Source of the DNA: an uncultured Ruminococcus sp.
Lineage (GTDB): Bacteria > Bacillota > Clostridia > Oscillospirales > Acutalibacteraceae
Length of the DNA: 64,000 bases
Assembly: GCA_900539465.1 (NCBI GenBank)
Contig: UQCF01000004.1
Location: 1 to 64,000 of the forward strand
Direction: 5' to 3'
In this document: positions 51,701 through 58,751 of the stretch, in pieces
Position numbering within the stretch: position 1 is the first letter of the stretch
Layout of the letters: the number at the start of each line of letters is the position of its first letter
Position numbers and translations under genes: made by a program
Notes under the pieces: generated by a model
Databases searched by the model: none
Told to the model about the DNA's origin: nothing
What the model saw: only the letters and a program-made list of their open reading frames with translations

Positions 51701-52033
51701 GATATTGAAACAGCAATAAATAATCTTGAGTCAATAAGCGTAAAGCTTGATAAAACTGAGGTCGATTTACACTGTGACGATTCTTTAAAAATAACAGCGG
51801 AGTGTGAATCAAAGGTTACCTGGAGTTCAAGTGCTCCGAATGTTGCAAAGGTTGACGGGAACGGTGTTGTAACGGCGGTAGGAAGAGGGACTGCAACAAT
51901 AACCGCTGCTGCCGAGAACGGCGAATCGGACTCATGCAAGGTAACTGTCAAGTTTACTTGGTGGCAATGGATTTTATATATTGTCAAAACAGCAGTCAAC
52001 TTTATATCGGATATTTTAAGTTGGCTTGTTTAA
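48767..52033 (+). CDS. Large secreted subtilisin-like protease with LRR and Big_2 domains
   Basis: 1088 residues. The signal peptide is about 1-26. The S8 peptidase domain has the full triad: Asp197 in VAVVDSGIEYDHD, His235 in LGHGTAVTSV and Ser385 in DGTSFSSPITAS. Then come a chitobiase-type beta domain (AEIYYSVDQSYPTKENG, about 470-540), BspA-like leucine-rich repeats (about 560-830), an Ig-like segment (RQYQWYAND) and a Big_2 domain (VTWSSSAPNVAKVDGNGVVT). The last 24 residues are a hydrophobic tail starting WWQWILYIVKT. It is probably surface-bound or secreted and acts on host or dietary proteins. Its base composition is more A/T rich than its neighbours, which could indicate transfer. 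Confidence 0.93.
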   Translation: MRKIFSMIMTLLMLFTTFIADSKVFAINYGDDLQKFINESTELLSFKPEHLIETNSVNNDNIENKDFSTCRLIVKSDKKPQKLNSVGMASGFKDYYIIQFKNEDDTKKAYDYYSKFDYIDVCADEDTGAFTAIEFGGMLDATENVNASNEDENLTYDGVPDRLNSWGSEVSGAYAVKDYLTKNNSAVKNDVTVAVVDSGIEYDHDFFSNKKDRLERTNFTVVHDKKDDEYDVLGHGTAVTSVILDSTPDNVKVRNYKISDDGSFTYLDVTVAILQAAMDGADVINCSLSILSNYKNADWNMLSDALEEVYNQGSLIVCSAGNYINISRQPAVTLPSTSDYVLSVTGLEEDLKPTYSMGKCVDVSAPGVNIPTAYKSSYKYLDGTSFSSPITASVCAEILTLNPSYTPDMLIDRVKETAVPYDDSCGLDGMPSVYGTGFVDAVEATGIKRTSKIDVSLNEGDYKSEINLTLTTSDDAEIYYSVDQSYPTKENGILYKEPIKIYSDQFIVNAVAYSDNNVPSRLFSGAYRSSILEKESSFEIDEDGAITKYNGNLSDIVIPDTINSTKVTNILQSAFADSQVTGIVLPHTVKTLGMFETEDISVDTLLAYRSFYENQSLKYIDGESVEAIGDSVFYKCYKLAKVNFPKCKEIGECSFYLSNGLHRLNLPKVERLGIEALASCNMYKLWLPELKSCADEAFSNSFFYSIYTPKFSFVHDGEYTTMRPDILNHTKICNPLDWSEAEDLKLSLWGHVSSENVFRIEFSKLKNLYDLPGPFSTLVLPSTLEYMPKDLSEYKDFSIYGDILPTYTIYGSSGTYVEEWASKNEIKFIEVTPETAVITDLPKYYKPYMGELEADVVGFNRQYQWYANDVNSNEGGTSIEGATGKTFNPADYYAPYYYCVVTSKDGDFDPITIKTSACENRTVKLSADYSCVDLALSKVPADLSWYTKRSRDELTKAIEAVEYNLDKTMQDKVNKFAKDIETAINNLESISVKLDKTEVDLHCDDSLKITAECESKVTWSSSAPNVAKVDGNGVVTAVGRGTATITAAAENGESDSCKVTVKFTWWQWILYIVKTAVNFISDILSWLV

Positions 52034-52068
52034 ACCGAAAGCTTTGTGCTAAAAATCCTTTGCTTTGA

Positions 52069-52097
52069 TTGACAAGGCTTTTTTACTGTGATATAAT
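52069..52097 (+). promoter_or_regulatory. Promoter of the SCIFF peptide gene
   Basis: Perfect consensus TTGACA (52069-52074), 17 bases, TATAAT (52092-52097), 35 bases before the ATG. Confidence 0.92.
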
Positions 52098-52131
52098 AAA
52101 TAAAAATTACTCGATTCGGAGGTTTATTGCT

Positions 52132-52281
52132 ATGAAACATATAAAGACTGTTAAAACCCGCAACCTTTGCGAGAGCGCAAAAAAAGGCGGCTGCGGTGAG
52201 TGCCAGACTTCTTGCCAGTCAGCCTGCAAAACAAGCTGCGGCATTGCCAACCAGGCTTGCGAGAGCAAAAAGAGCAAATAA
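52132..52281 (+). CDS. scfA: SCIFF family ranthipeptide precursor (six cysteines in forty-five residues)
   Basis: 49 residues from the ATG at 52132 (CGGAGG upstream). The core GGCGECQTSCQSACKTSC is the hallmark of SCIFF peptides, which a radical SAM enzyme crosslinks with thioethers. Cysteines: 13, 21, 24, 28, 32, 36, 43. Two oddities: Cys13 is an extra, seventh cysteine, and residue 37, right after KTSC, is Gly, where the SCIFF members I remember have Thr as the thioether acceptor. The maturase gene follows after a terminator. The peptide's biological role is unknown; the family is nearly universal in Clostridia. Confidence 0.95.
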   Translation: MKHIKTVKTRNLCESAKKGGCGECQTSCQSACKTSCGIANQACESKKSK

Positions 52282-52300
52282 TCGGCAGTTTAAAACTATG

Positions 52301-52329
52301 ATGCCGCCCGGCAAAAGGGCGGCATTTTT
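52301..52329 (+). terminator. Terminator between peptide and maturase genes
   Basis: ATGCCGCCC (52301-52309) pairs with GGGCGGCAT (52317-52325), followed by five Ts. Partial read-through here would give much more scfA than scfB transcript. Confidence 0.85.
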
Positions 52330-52371
52330 AGCATAAGCGATAAACATATTCCCAAAACCAAGGAGATTAAG

Positions 52372-53748
52372 ATGATTCATCAGTATAAACAGTGCGGCTA
52401 CAACATAGTTCTTGATATTTGCTCGGGTGCGGTGCATATTGTTGACGACATTGCATATGACATTATTTCACTTTATGAAAATAAAGAGAAAGACGAGGTA
52501 ATAGCCGAAATTTCTAAAAAATACGGCGATGTGCCGAGAGATGAAATAATAGAGTGCTACGACCAGGTAACAGAGCTTAAAAACAGCGGCGAGCTTTTTA
52601 CAGAAGACAATTTTGAGCCGATGGCAGGCGAGCTTAAAGCAAAAACATCGGGCGTTATCAAGGCACTTTGCCTGCATATTGCGCACACCTGCAATCTCAA
52701 CTGCTCATATTGCTTTGCAAGTCAGGGCAAATATCACGGCGAGCGTGCGCTGATGAGCTTTGAGGTCGGCAAACGCGCGCTTGATTTTTTAATAGAAAAT
52801 TCGGGTACACGCCGCAACCTTGAGGTCGATTTTTTCGGCGGCGAACCGCTTATGAATTTTGATGTTGTAAAAAAACTCGTTGAGTATGCAAGGAGCATTG
52901 AAAAAGAAAAGGGTAAAAACTTCCGCTTCACTCTCACAACAAACGGCGTGCTTGTGGACGATGATGTTATAGACTTTGCAAACAAAGAAATGAGCAATGT
53001 CGTTTTGAGCCTTGACGGCAGAAAAGAGGTTCACGACCGCTACCGTGTGGATTATCAGGGACGCGGCAGCTATGATACAATTGTGCCGAAGTTTCAAAAA
53101 TTCGTCAAAGCGCGCGGCGGCAAAAATTATTATATGCGCGGCACTTTTACCCACGCAAATCCCGATTTTTTAGAGGATATAAAAACCATGCTCAATCTCG
53201 GATTTACGGAGCTTAGCATGGAGCCGGTCGTTGCCGCAGAGGGTGATGAGGCTGCTTTGACCGAAGAGGACAAGCCTGTTGTTATGAAGCAATATGAGGA
53301 GCTTGCGGAGCTTATGCTCAAAAGAGACAAAGAGGGCAAGCCTTTCACATTTTATCATTATATGATAGACCTTGCGGGAGGTCCCTGCATATACAAGCGA
53401 ATTTCCGGCTGCGGCTCGGGCACCGAATATATGGCGGTCACACCGTGGGGCGACCTTTACCCATGCCACCAGTTTGTAGGCGACGAAAAATTCAAGCTCG
53501 GCGATATTTGGCACGGGGTTGAAAATAAAGAAATTCAAAACGAATTTGCCTCTTGCAATGTTTATGCAAGAAGCGAGTGCCGCGATTGCTGGGCAAGGCT
53601 CTATTGCTCCGGCGGCTGTGCGGCAAATGCATACCACGCGACAGGCAGTGTAAAGGGCGTTTATAAATACGGCTGTGATTTGTTTAAAAAGAGAATGGAA
53701 TGTGCCATAGCCGTTGCCGTCGCAAGAGAATTCGGTGACGAGGAATGA
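52372..53748 (+). CDS. scfB: SCIFF radical SAM maturase
   Basis: 458 residues. It has an N-terminal recognition-type domain (about 1-95, starting IHQYKQCGYNIVLDICSG). The radical SAM core has Cys107-x3-Cys111-x2-Cys114 (HTCNLNCSYCFAS). A C-terminal SPASM domain with several cysteines (GCGSGTEYMAVTPWGDLYPC, then CRDCWARLYCSGGC) holds auxiliary iron-sulfur clusters. It forms thioether bonds in the SCIFF peptide. AAGGAG precedes the ATG. Its stop overlaps the next gene's start (ATGA). Confidence 0.96.
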   Translation: MIHQYKQCGYNIVLDICSGAVHIVDDIAYDIISLYENKEKDEVIAEISKKYGDVPRDEIIECYDQVTELKNSGELFTEDNFEPMAGELKAKTSGVIKALCLHIAHTCNLNCSYCFASQGKYHGERALMSFEVGKRALDFLIENSGTRRNLEVDFFGGEPLMNFDVVKKLVEYARSIEKEKGKNFRFTLTTNGVLVDDDVIDFANKEMSNVVLSLDGRKEVHDRYRVDYQGRGSYDTIVPKFQKFVKARGGKNYYMRGTFTHANPDFLEDIKTMLNLGFTELSMEPVVAAEGDEAALTEEDKPVVMKQYEELAELMLKRDKEGKPFTFYHYMIDLAGGPCIYKRISGCGSGTEYMAVTPWGDLYPCHQFVGDEKFKLGDIWHGVENKEIQNEFASCNVYARSECRDCWARLYCSGGCAANAYHATGSVKGVYKYGCDLFKKRMECAIAVAVAREFGDEE

Positions 53749-55076
53749 ACACCCCGATTATTGATTTTGTAAAAAGATACGCGCAAAGCAAAGCGGTCAG
53801 AGCGCACATGCCGGGGCACAAGGGCGTATCTCTGCTCGGTATGGAAGCATTTGACATAACCGAAATCGACGGAGCCGATAATCTGTTTGCTCCGAGCGGA
53901 ATAATTTCGGAGAGTGAAAAAAACGCAAGCGAAATTTTTTCATCCAAAACTTTTTATTCCGCGGGCGGCTCGACGCTTTGTATTCAAGCAATGCTTTATC
54001 TGACGGCTTTGCTTGCCTCCTCACGCTCTGAAAAGCCGCTGATTTTAGCCGCGAGAAACGCGCATAAATCATTTATAAACGCGGCCGCTCTTTTGGATAT
54101 TGATGTTCGGTGGATTTTTCCGAAAGACGGCACATATTTCAGCGGAACAGTAACCGAAAAAGAGGTTAAAGACGCAATAGAGGGCTGCGGCGATAAAATA
54201 ACCGCGGTTTATATTACCTCGCCCGATTATCTCGGCAATATTTCGGATATAAAAGCAATATCAAAGGTTTGCCGTCAAAAAAACATACTGCTTTTGATTG
54301 ATAACGCGCACGGGGCATACCTCAAATTTTTGCCGCAATCAAAGCATCCTATGGATTTGGGCGCAGATATGTGCTGTGATTCGGCGCATAAGACATTGCC
54401 AGTACTCACGGGCGGCGCGTATCTCCACATAGCCGACGGGGCAGATGAAATACTGAAATCAAAAGCTGTTGAGGCTATGTCTGTTTTTTCTTCAAGCAGC
54501 CCGTCATATTTGATTTTGCAGTCGCTGGATCTTTTTAACGGCGGGGCAGAGGAGTTTAAACAAAGGCTCTCATATTTTTTGCCTAAAGCAAAAGCTTTTA
54601 AAGAAAAAATAATTTCATTGGGCTTTGAAATTTGCGGCGACGAAGAGCTTAAAGTAACACTAAAACCGAAGTCTTACGGCTACACGGGCGGCGAGTTGGC
54701 ACTCACTTTGGAAAAAGAAGAAATTTATCCCGAATTTTATGATTGTGACCACCTTGTTTTAATGCTCTCCCCGTATAACACCGACGAAGAGTTTGAAAGA
54801 ATTTTTGATGTTTTAAAACGCATAAAAAGAAAAGACGCGATAAAATCACGTCCACCGAAGCTTGTCAAGCCTAAAGCCGCAATACCTGCACACGAAGCCA
54901 TGCTTTCACTCGGCGAAATTTTACCTGTGAAAGATTGCTTGGGCAGAGTTTCGGCGTCCTCGGCAATTTGCTGTCCCCCTGCCGTGCCGATAGTCTCCTA
55001 CGGCGAAGTGATAGACGAAGATGTTATAAAATGTTTTGAATATTACGGAATAGACCGCTGCAGCACAGTAAAATAA
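53745..55076 (+). CDS. Orn/Lys/Arg decarboxylase-like PLP enzyme
   Basis: 443 residues. The start RAHMPGHKGVSLLG and the PLP lysine block CCDSAHKTLPVLTGGAYLH belong to the Orn/Lys/Arg decarboxylase family (fold type I). The C-terminal domain (AIPAHEAMLSLGEILPVKD, then CPPAVPIVSYGEVI) also fits. It is shorter than classic SpeA/CadA enzymes (about 490-750 residues), like the YaaO type. It may make a polyamine precursor such as agmatine or cadaverine; the substrate is not readable. It is translationally coupled to scfB, which is an odd pairing. Confidence 0.9.
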   Translation: MNTPIIDFVKRYAQSKAVRAHMPGHKGVSLLGMEAFDITEIDGADNLFAPSGIISESEKNASEIFSSKTFYSAGGSTLCIQAMLYLTALLASSRSEKPLILAARNAHKSFINAAALLDIDVRWIFPKDGTYFSGTVTEKEVKDAIEGCGDKITAVYITSPDYLGNISDIKAISKVCRQKNILLLIDNAHGAYLKFLPQSKHPMDLGADMCCDSAHKTLPVLTGGAYLHIADGADEILKSKAVEAMSVFSSSSPSYLILQSLDLFNGGAEEFKQRLSYFLPKAKAFKEKIISLGFEICGDEELKVTLKPKSYGYTGGELALTLEKEEIYPEFYDCDHLVLMLSPYNTDEEFERIFDVLKRIKRKDAIKSRPPKLVKPKAAIPAHEAMLSLGEILPVKDCLGRVSASSAICCPPAVPIVSYGEVIDEDVIKCFEYYGIDRCSTVK

Positions 55077-55080
55077 AAAT

Positions 55081-55118
55081 CCCTTTGCATTCCGAAAGAG
55101 TGCAAAGGGTGTTTTTTT
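55081..55118 (+). terminator. Terminator after the scfB-decarboxylase transcript
   Basis: CCCTTTGCA (55081-55089) pairs with TGCAAAGGG (55101-55109), then a run of Ts that overlaps the end of the convergent CarD-like gene. Confidence 0.9.
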
Positions 55119-55629
55119 ATTCGTCCGCCGCTCCGTCAAGCGTTTTGATAATAAACGGCAAAACTTCTTCTTTTTTTATGTTGAGCACGGTTGCAAATTC
55201 GCCATATAAAAGAGACTCCGCATCTTTTAACATATGCTCGTCGATTTGATGAAGCTTTTTGCCGTTCTCGGCAATCTCTGTTTTGTGCATGTGAATTGAT
55301 TTAATAACTTTCACAAGGCTTTTGCAGTCGCCGCTGCCGATAATTTTTTTATATTCGTTTTTTCTTTCGAGGTCGTTCTCAATCCAGCCTGCGGTGCTGT
55401 CCGGCATAGAGGCAATTATTTCGTCAACCTCTTCTCTTGATAAAATCTTTCTTATTTTTGAGAGCATTTTTTGATTGTCTGCGGGTATATAAAAAGTATT
55501 TTGGCTTGATGAAACGGGCTTTAAAATATAATATTTTGTTTTGCCCGAGCCAAAGTCCAGCTCCGTAATTTCTTCAACGGTGCAAACTCCGTTGGCTGCG
55601 TATAAAACAGTTTCTCCTACGTTTAACAT
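55117..55629 (-). CDS. CarD-like RNA polymerase-binding regulator
   Basis: 170 residues from the ATG at 55627-55629 with GGAAGGA upstream. The first 65 residues (LNVGETVLYAANGVCTVEEI ... YYILKPVSS) form the CarD/TRCF RNA-polymerase interaction domain. The helical C-terminus follows from about residue 70. CarD/CdnL proteins bind RNA polymerase beta and stabilise promoter opening. It is transcribed alone, with an extended -10 (TGATATAAT) near 55720-55728 on the minus strand. Confidence 0.85.
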   Translation of the reverse strand: MLNVGETVLYAANGVCTVEEITELDFGSGKTKYYILKPVSSSQNTFYIPADNQKMLSKIRKILSREEVDEIIASMPDSTAGWIENDLERKNEYKKIIGSGDCKSLVKVIKSIHMHKTEIAENGKKLHQIDEHMLKDAESLLYGEFATVLNIKKEEVLPFIIKTLDGAADE

Positions 55630-55777
55630 GATTTTTCCTTCCGTGATGCATTTGTTCATAAAAAAACAGTTTGAAACAAGCGACAAGTCCCTGCTCCAAA
55701 CCGTACGTTGTTATAATTATTATATCACAATTTGTCGGTTTTGGTAATGGGCAAAATCAACAAAAAATAAATTTGTG

Positions 55778-55806
55778 TTGATGTGAACGATTTTGTTTGA
55801 TATAAT
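55778..55806 (+). promoter_or_regulatory. Promoter of the second LCAT-like hydrolase
   Basis: TTGATG (55778-55783), 17 bases, TATAAT (55801-55806). The in-frame TTG at 55806 lies in the -10 box, so translation must start at the GTG at 55836. Confidence 0.8.
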
Positions 55807-55835
55807 TGAAAAAATTGCTTTCGGAGGGACTTGCG

Positions 55836-57758
55836 GTGAAAAAATTTTTATCTCTTTTTATGAGCGCTGTTTTGATCTTTTCGGTTTGCTCCGCAGCGGC
55901 GTATGCAAGCGAAAATGACGGCGGTTATTCCGATTATCCCGTTGTTGTTGTGCCCGGTTACGCTTCGTCGCCCATGTACAGAATCGACGAAGAAACGGGC
56001 GAGAGAATACACGTCTGGAACATTATGACAGATGAAATAATCGAGGCTTTTTTCTCAAGAATAACAGATGTTTGCATAGGTATCAAAAAGCTGACGCAGG
56101 GCGATGCTGAATACATTGCAAAAGCCGTAGGCGAAGAATTTATCAGAATGTACGGCGACCTTGCCTGCAATGACGACGGCAGCAGTGTTTATGATGTTAA
56201 ACGCTACCATTTTGACCCTGCCGAGACGAACGACGTATATCTTATGGAAAAATATCCCGACAGCAGTTTTTGCCGCTTTGAGTCCGAAATAATGGGCGAT
56301 TATTCGCAGTACATCGGGCACGAAAATATTTTTAACTTCGCGTGCGATTTCAGAATGGGCGCAGTTGCCTGTGCGGCGGAGCTTGATGAATATATAACGG
56401 CGGTTAAAGAATATACGGGCAAGGATAAAGTAAATATTTTCTCAATCAGCCACGGCGGTCAGGTGACGGGCACATATCTTTCTGTTTACGGCGAAAAGGG
56501 TGATGTTAATAATGCCGTTATGACTGTTCCCGCACTCGGCGGCTCGGCGGTTATATATGATGTTCTTACCCAGAATATAAAATTTGACGAAGAAGAGCTT
56601 CTTCGCTTTGTTGAATACGGTATGATGTATGAAGAAGATTATCATTTGCTTTTAGAGTCCGATTGCCTCGGCTTTGTTGACGATGTCTTAAATGCATTTG
56701 TTCCGTATGTTTTGGAGGTTCTCGGCAACTGGGGCAGTATTTGGGATTTTGTGCCGAGCGAATATTATGAGAAGCTTAAAAATAAATATCTCGATAAAGA
56801 CCTCAATGCAGAGATTATAAAGAAAAGCGATTATATGCACTATGAAATAATGCCGAGCTTTGCCGATAATTTTAAAAAGGCACAGCAGGCAGGGGTGAAT
56901 ATTTCGATTATCGCGGGCTGCGGCTTGCCGATAGTCACGGGCAGTCAAACATCTTCTGACGGAATTATAACGACAAAATCATCAACAGGCGCATTGTGTG
57001 CGAATATTGACGAGAGATTTTCTGACGGATACACGCAGAAAATATCCTCTGCGGATTATAAGGTTTCTCCTGCGATGGATACGGATATATCCTGCGGATA
57101 TTTGCCGAATAACACATGGCTTATAGAAAATATGTTCCACGGAATGATGTATAAAGATTCGTATTCCGATGATTTGCTCGAAAAGCTTCTTTTGACCGAC
57201 GAGATAGAGGATGTAAATTCCGACCCGAATTTTCCGCAGTTCCATGCAAACACCAGCCCGTCCTCGGGCATATGGGCGGCGTTTGATAACAGCAAAGAGG
57301 GATTTGTTTCGTCTGCCGACACGAAGCTTACGGTAAAAAATCTTTCTACAAAATATAAGCTCAAAATAATGTCTGTCAAAAATAATATGGGCTTAAAATT
57401 TGACTTTGCAAACACGGCGGTTTTAAACCCGGGCGAGACGGCAGAAATTTCTTTCAGCGGCAAGCTTCAAAATACCGGACTTGCGAAGAAAGAAATCGTT
57501 ATTGACTTTGTGCTTCTCGGCAGTATTACTCCGCTTTGCGAAAGGACTCTCAACTTCACTTTGATGAACGGCGAAAACGCTCTTTATGACGGGAATAAAC
57601 CGACCTCGCCGCTGTGTGAAAAAAATCTTATTGACCGGTATGCACCCGAGAATACAGTCGGATTTTTAAAGCGTTTTGGGCTCGAACAGACGGCGGTTAT
57701 GGTTGTGAATATTATAACGTCATGGGTCGGCATATTACTCGGAGGCTTTAAGAAGTAA
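55836..57758 (+). CDS. Secreted alpha/beta hydrolase, LCAT/lipase-like (second copy)
   Basis: 640 residues from a GTG at 55836, preceded by CGGAGGG. Signal peptide (about 1-25), then YPVVVVPGYASSPMYRID, an LCAT-like entry strand. The nucleophile elbow is FSISHGGQVTG (S-x-S-H-G-G). The region around CGYLPNNTWLIENMFHGMMY near residue 420 includes the late His. A beta-sandwich domain (about 500-590, LTVKNLSTKYKLKIMSVKN) follows. The end is a hydrophobic tail (TAVMVVNIITSWVGILL) and GGFKK. It shares its plan with the hydrolase at 35418-36974, whose matching segment reads CLFPDSTWFIKGEKHVG. It is likely a secreted or surface lipase/acyltransferase. Confidence 0.87.
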   Translation: MKKFLSLFMSAVLIFSVCSAAAYASENDGGYSDYPVVVVPGYASSPMYRIDEETGERIHVWNIMTDEIIEAFFSRITDVCIGIKKLTQGDAEYIAKAVGEEFIRMYGDLACNDDGSSVYDVKRYHFDPAETNDVYLMEKYPDSSFCRFESEIMGDYSQYIGHENIFNFACDFRMGAVACAAELDEYITAVKEYTGKDKVNIFSISHGGQVTGTYLSVYGEKGDVNNAVMTVPALGGSAVIYDVLTQNIKFDEEELLRFVEYGMMYEEDYHLLLESDCLGFVDDVLNAFVPYVLEVLGNWGSIWDFVPSEYYEKLKNKYLDKDLNAEIIKKSDYMHYEIMPSFADNFKKAQQAGVNISIIAGCGLPIVTGSQTSSDGIITTKSSTGALCANIDERFSDGYTQKISSADYKVSPAMDTDISCGYLPNNTWLIENMFHGMMYKDSYSDDLLEKLLLTDEIEDVNSDPNFPQFHANTSPSSGIWAAFDNSKEGFVSSADTKLTVKNLSTKYKLKIMSVKNNMGLKFDFANTAVLNPGETAEISFSGKLQNTGLAKKEIVIDFVLLGSITPLCERTLNFTLMNGENALYDGNKPTSPLCEKNLIDRYAPENTVGFLKRFGLEQTAVMVVNIITSWVGILLGGFKK

Positions 57759-57765
57759 TTATTTG

Positions 57766-57794
57766 TTGAAATCAAAATAAATTTATGCTAAAAT
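57766..57794 (+). promoter_or_regulatory. Promoter of the SdpI-like gene
   Basis: TTGAAA (57766-57771), 17 bases, TAAAAT (57789-57794), 30 bases before the ATG at 57824. Confidence 0.75.
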
Positions 57795-57823
57795 ATTAAA
57801 CAGAAATATTGGGAGATGATTTT

Positions 57824-58297
57824 ATGGGCTTTTGGGTATATATGTTGGTGCTTGTGCTCCTTGTTCCGCTTCTTATGATATTTTTCGGCAGCAGATTTGA
57901 AAAAGGTGCGCCGGAGGATGTAAATGCGTTCATTGCTTACCGAACAAGGCGTTCGACGGTGAACGGCGATACATGGCAGTACGGCCACAAAAAGTTCGGT
58001 CATCTTTGCAAGCTTTTTGGGTTGATAGCATTGCCCGTGTCAGCGGCAATTATGGTTATAACCGTCAAAATGTCGCCCGACGCCGCAAATATTTTGGCAA
58101 CGTTTGTTATCGGTGTTCAGTTTGTAATGTTCTTTGTGCCTGTTATTTTAACAGAGAAAGACCTCAAAAACAGCTTTGACGAGATTGGCAGAAGAACAGA
58201 GGAGTCACTCTTAAAAGAGCAGGAAGCAGAAAACAAAAAAGCACAGAAAAAAGAAAGCAAGCCCGCTAAAGTAAAAAAAGAAAAAGCGACCAAATAA
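57824..58297 (+). CDS. SdpI-like membrane protein
   Basis: 157 residues from the ATG at 57824; the TTG at 57809 is part of the ribosome site GGGAG. Three or four membrane helices. The block AFIAYRTRRSTVNGDTWQYG between helices 1 and 2 is the SdpI/YhfL family signature. In Bacillus, SdpI gives immunity to the SdpC toxin and helps regulate it; most family members are of unknown role. The C-terminal 35 residues are Lys/Glu/Ala rich and cytosolic. No SdpC-like toxin is seen nearby. Confidence 0.85.
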   Translation: MGFWVYMLVLVLLVPLLMIFFGSRFEKGAPEDVNAFIAYRTRRSTVNGDTWQYGHKKFGHLCKLFGLIALPVSAAIMVITVKMSPDAANILATFVIGVQFVMFFVPVILTEKDLKNSFDEIGRRTEESLLKEQEAENKKAQKKESKPAKVKKEKATK

Positions 58298-58302
58298 TAT
58301 TA

Positions 58303-58339
58303 AGCAGAACCTCAGATTTAACCGAGGTTCTGCTTTTTT
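58303..58339. terminator. Terminator between SdpI-like and XRE genes
   Basis: AGCAGAACCTC (58303-58313) pairs with GAGGTTCTGCT (58324-58334), followed by Ts. It lies between convergent genes. Confidence 0.88.
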
Positions 58340-58529
58340 ATCGAAACAATTCTTCAAAAGACAGGTTCAGCATATCGCATATTTTTTGAATATTTTTTGT
58401 GCTCGGTACGCTGTCGCCGCTTTCATAGTGAGCGATTGAAGAACGGTCGATGTTCAGCTTTTCCGCAATTTGCTTTTGCGTTAAGCCGTTTTTTATGCGT
58501 GCGGATTTAAAATTTTCTGCGAATCCCAT
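58338..58529 (-). CDS. Small XRE-family regulator
   Basis: 63 residues, nothing but a Cro/C1 helix-turn-helix: FKSARIKNGLTQKQIAEKLN, then DRSSIAHYESGDSVPSTKN. CGGAGGG precedes the ATG. Directly upstream on the same strand is a terminator hairpin ending RNA-like unit 1 (58546-58697), so this gene would be expressed by read-through from that unit's promoter. That makes the RNA unit look like its controlled leader. Confidence 0.9.
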   Translation of the reverse strand: MGFAENFKSARIKNGLTQKQIAEKLNIDRSSIAHYESGDSVPSTKNIQKICDMLNLSFEELFR

Positions 58530-58545
58530 TTTTACCCTCCGAAAT

Positions 58546-58697
58546 AAAAAATGCGCAGCCCGAAAGCCGCGCAGAAAAACGCAAGCTCCGATTTGCTACC
58601 ACACAAAATTTTCAACACCATACATGCGAAAATAGAGCCCACATTTTTACCTAAAAAATGTGCACGTATGCTGTTGAATATAAAATTTTGTGTGGTG
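58546..58697 (-). ncRNA. Tandem RNA-like unit 1 (leader of the XRE gene)
   Basis: Starts about 58697 from its own promoter and ends in TGCGCGGCTTTCGGGCTGCGCA (58552-58573) plus a T run, right before the XRE ribosome site. The inner part can form a long imperfect hairpin: ACCACACAAAATTTT with AAAATTTTGTGTGGT, then TTCAACA with TGTTGAA, topped by CACATTTTT/AAAAATGTG. It shares GGTAAAA, GGCTCT, AGCAAATC and TGCGTTTTTC with units 2 and 3. I do not recognise the family. Confidence 0.7.
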
Positions 58698-58702
58698 CGG
58701 TT

Positions 58703-58731
58703 ATTATAGCATATTACGGCAAAGATTTCAA
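58703..58731 (-). promoter_or_regulatory. Promoter of RNA unit 1
   Basis: On the minus strand, TTGAAA (58726-58731), 17 bases, TATAAT (58703-58708); the base pattern before the -10 (ATATGC) is shared with unit 2's promoter (GCATGC). Confidence 0.85.
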
Positions 58732-58751
58732 ACATTTTTAATAACGCAAAT

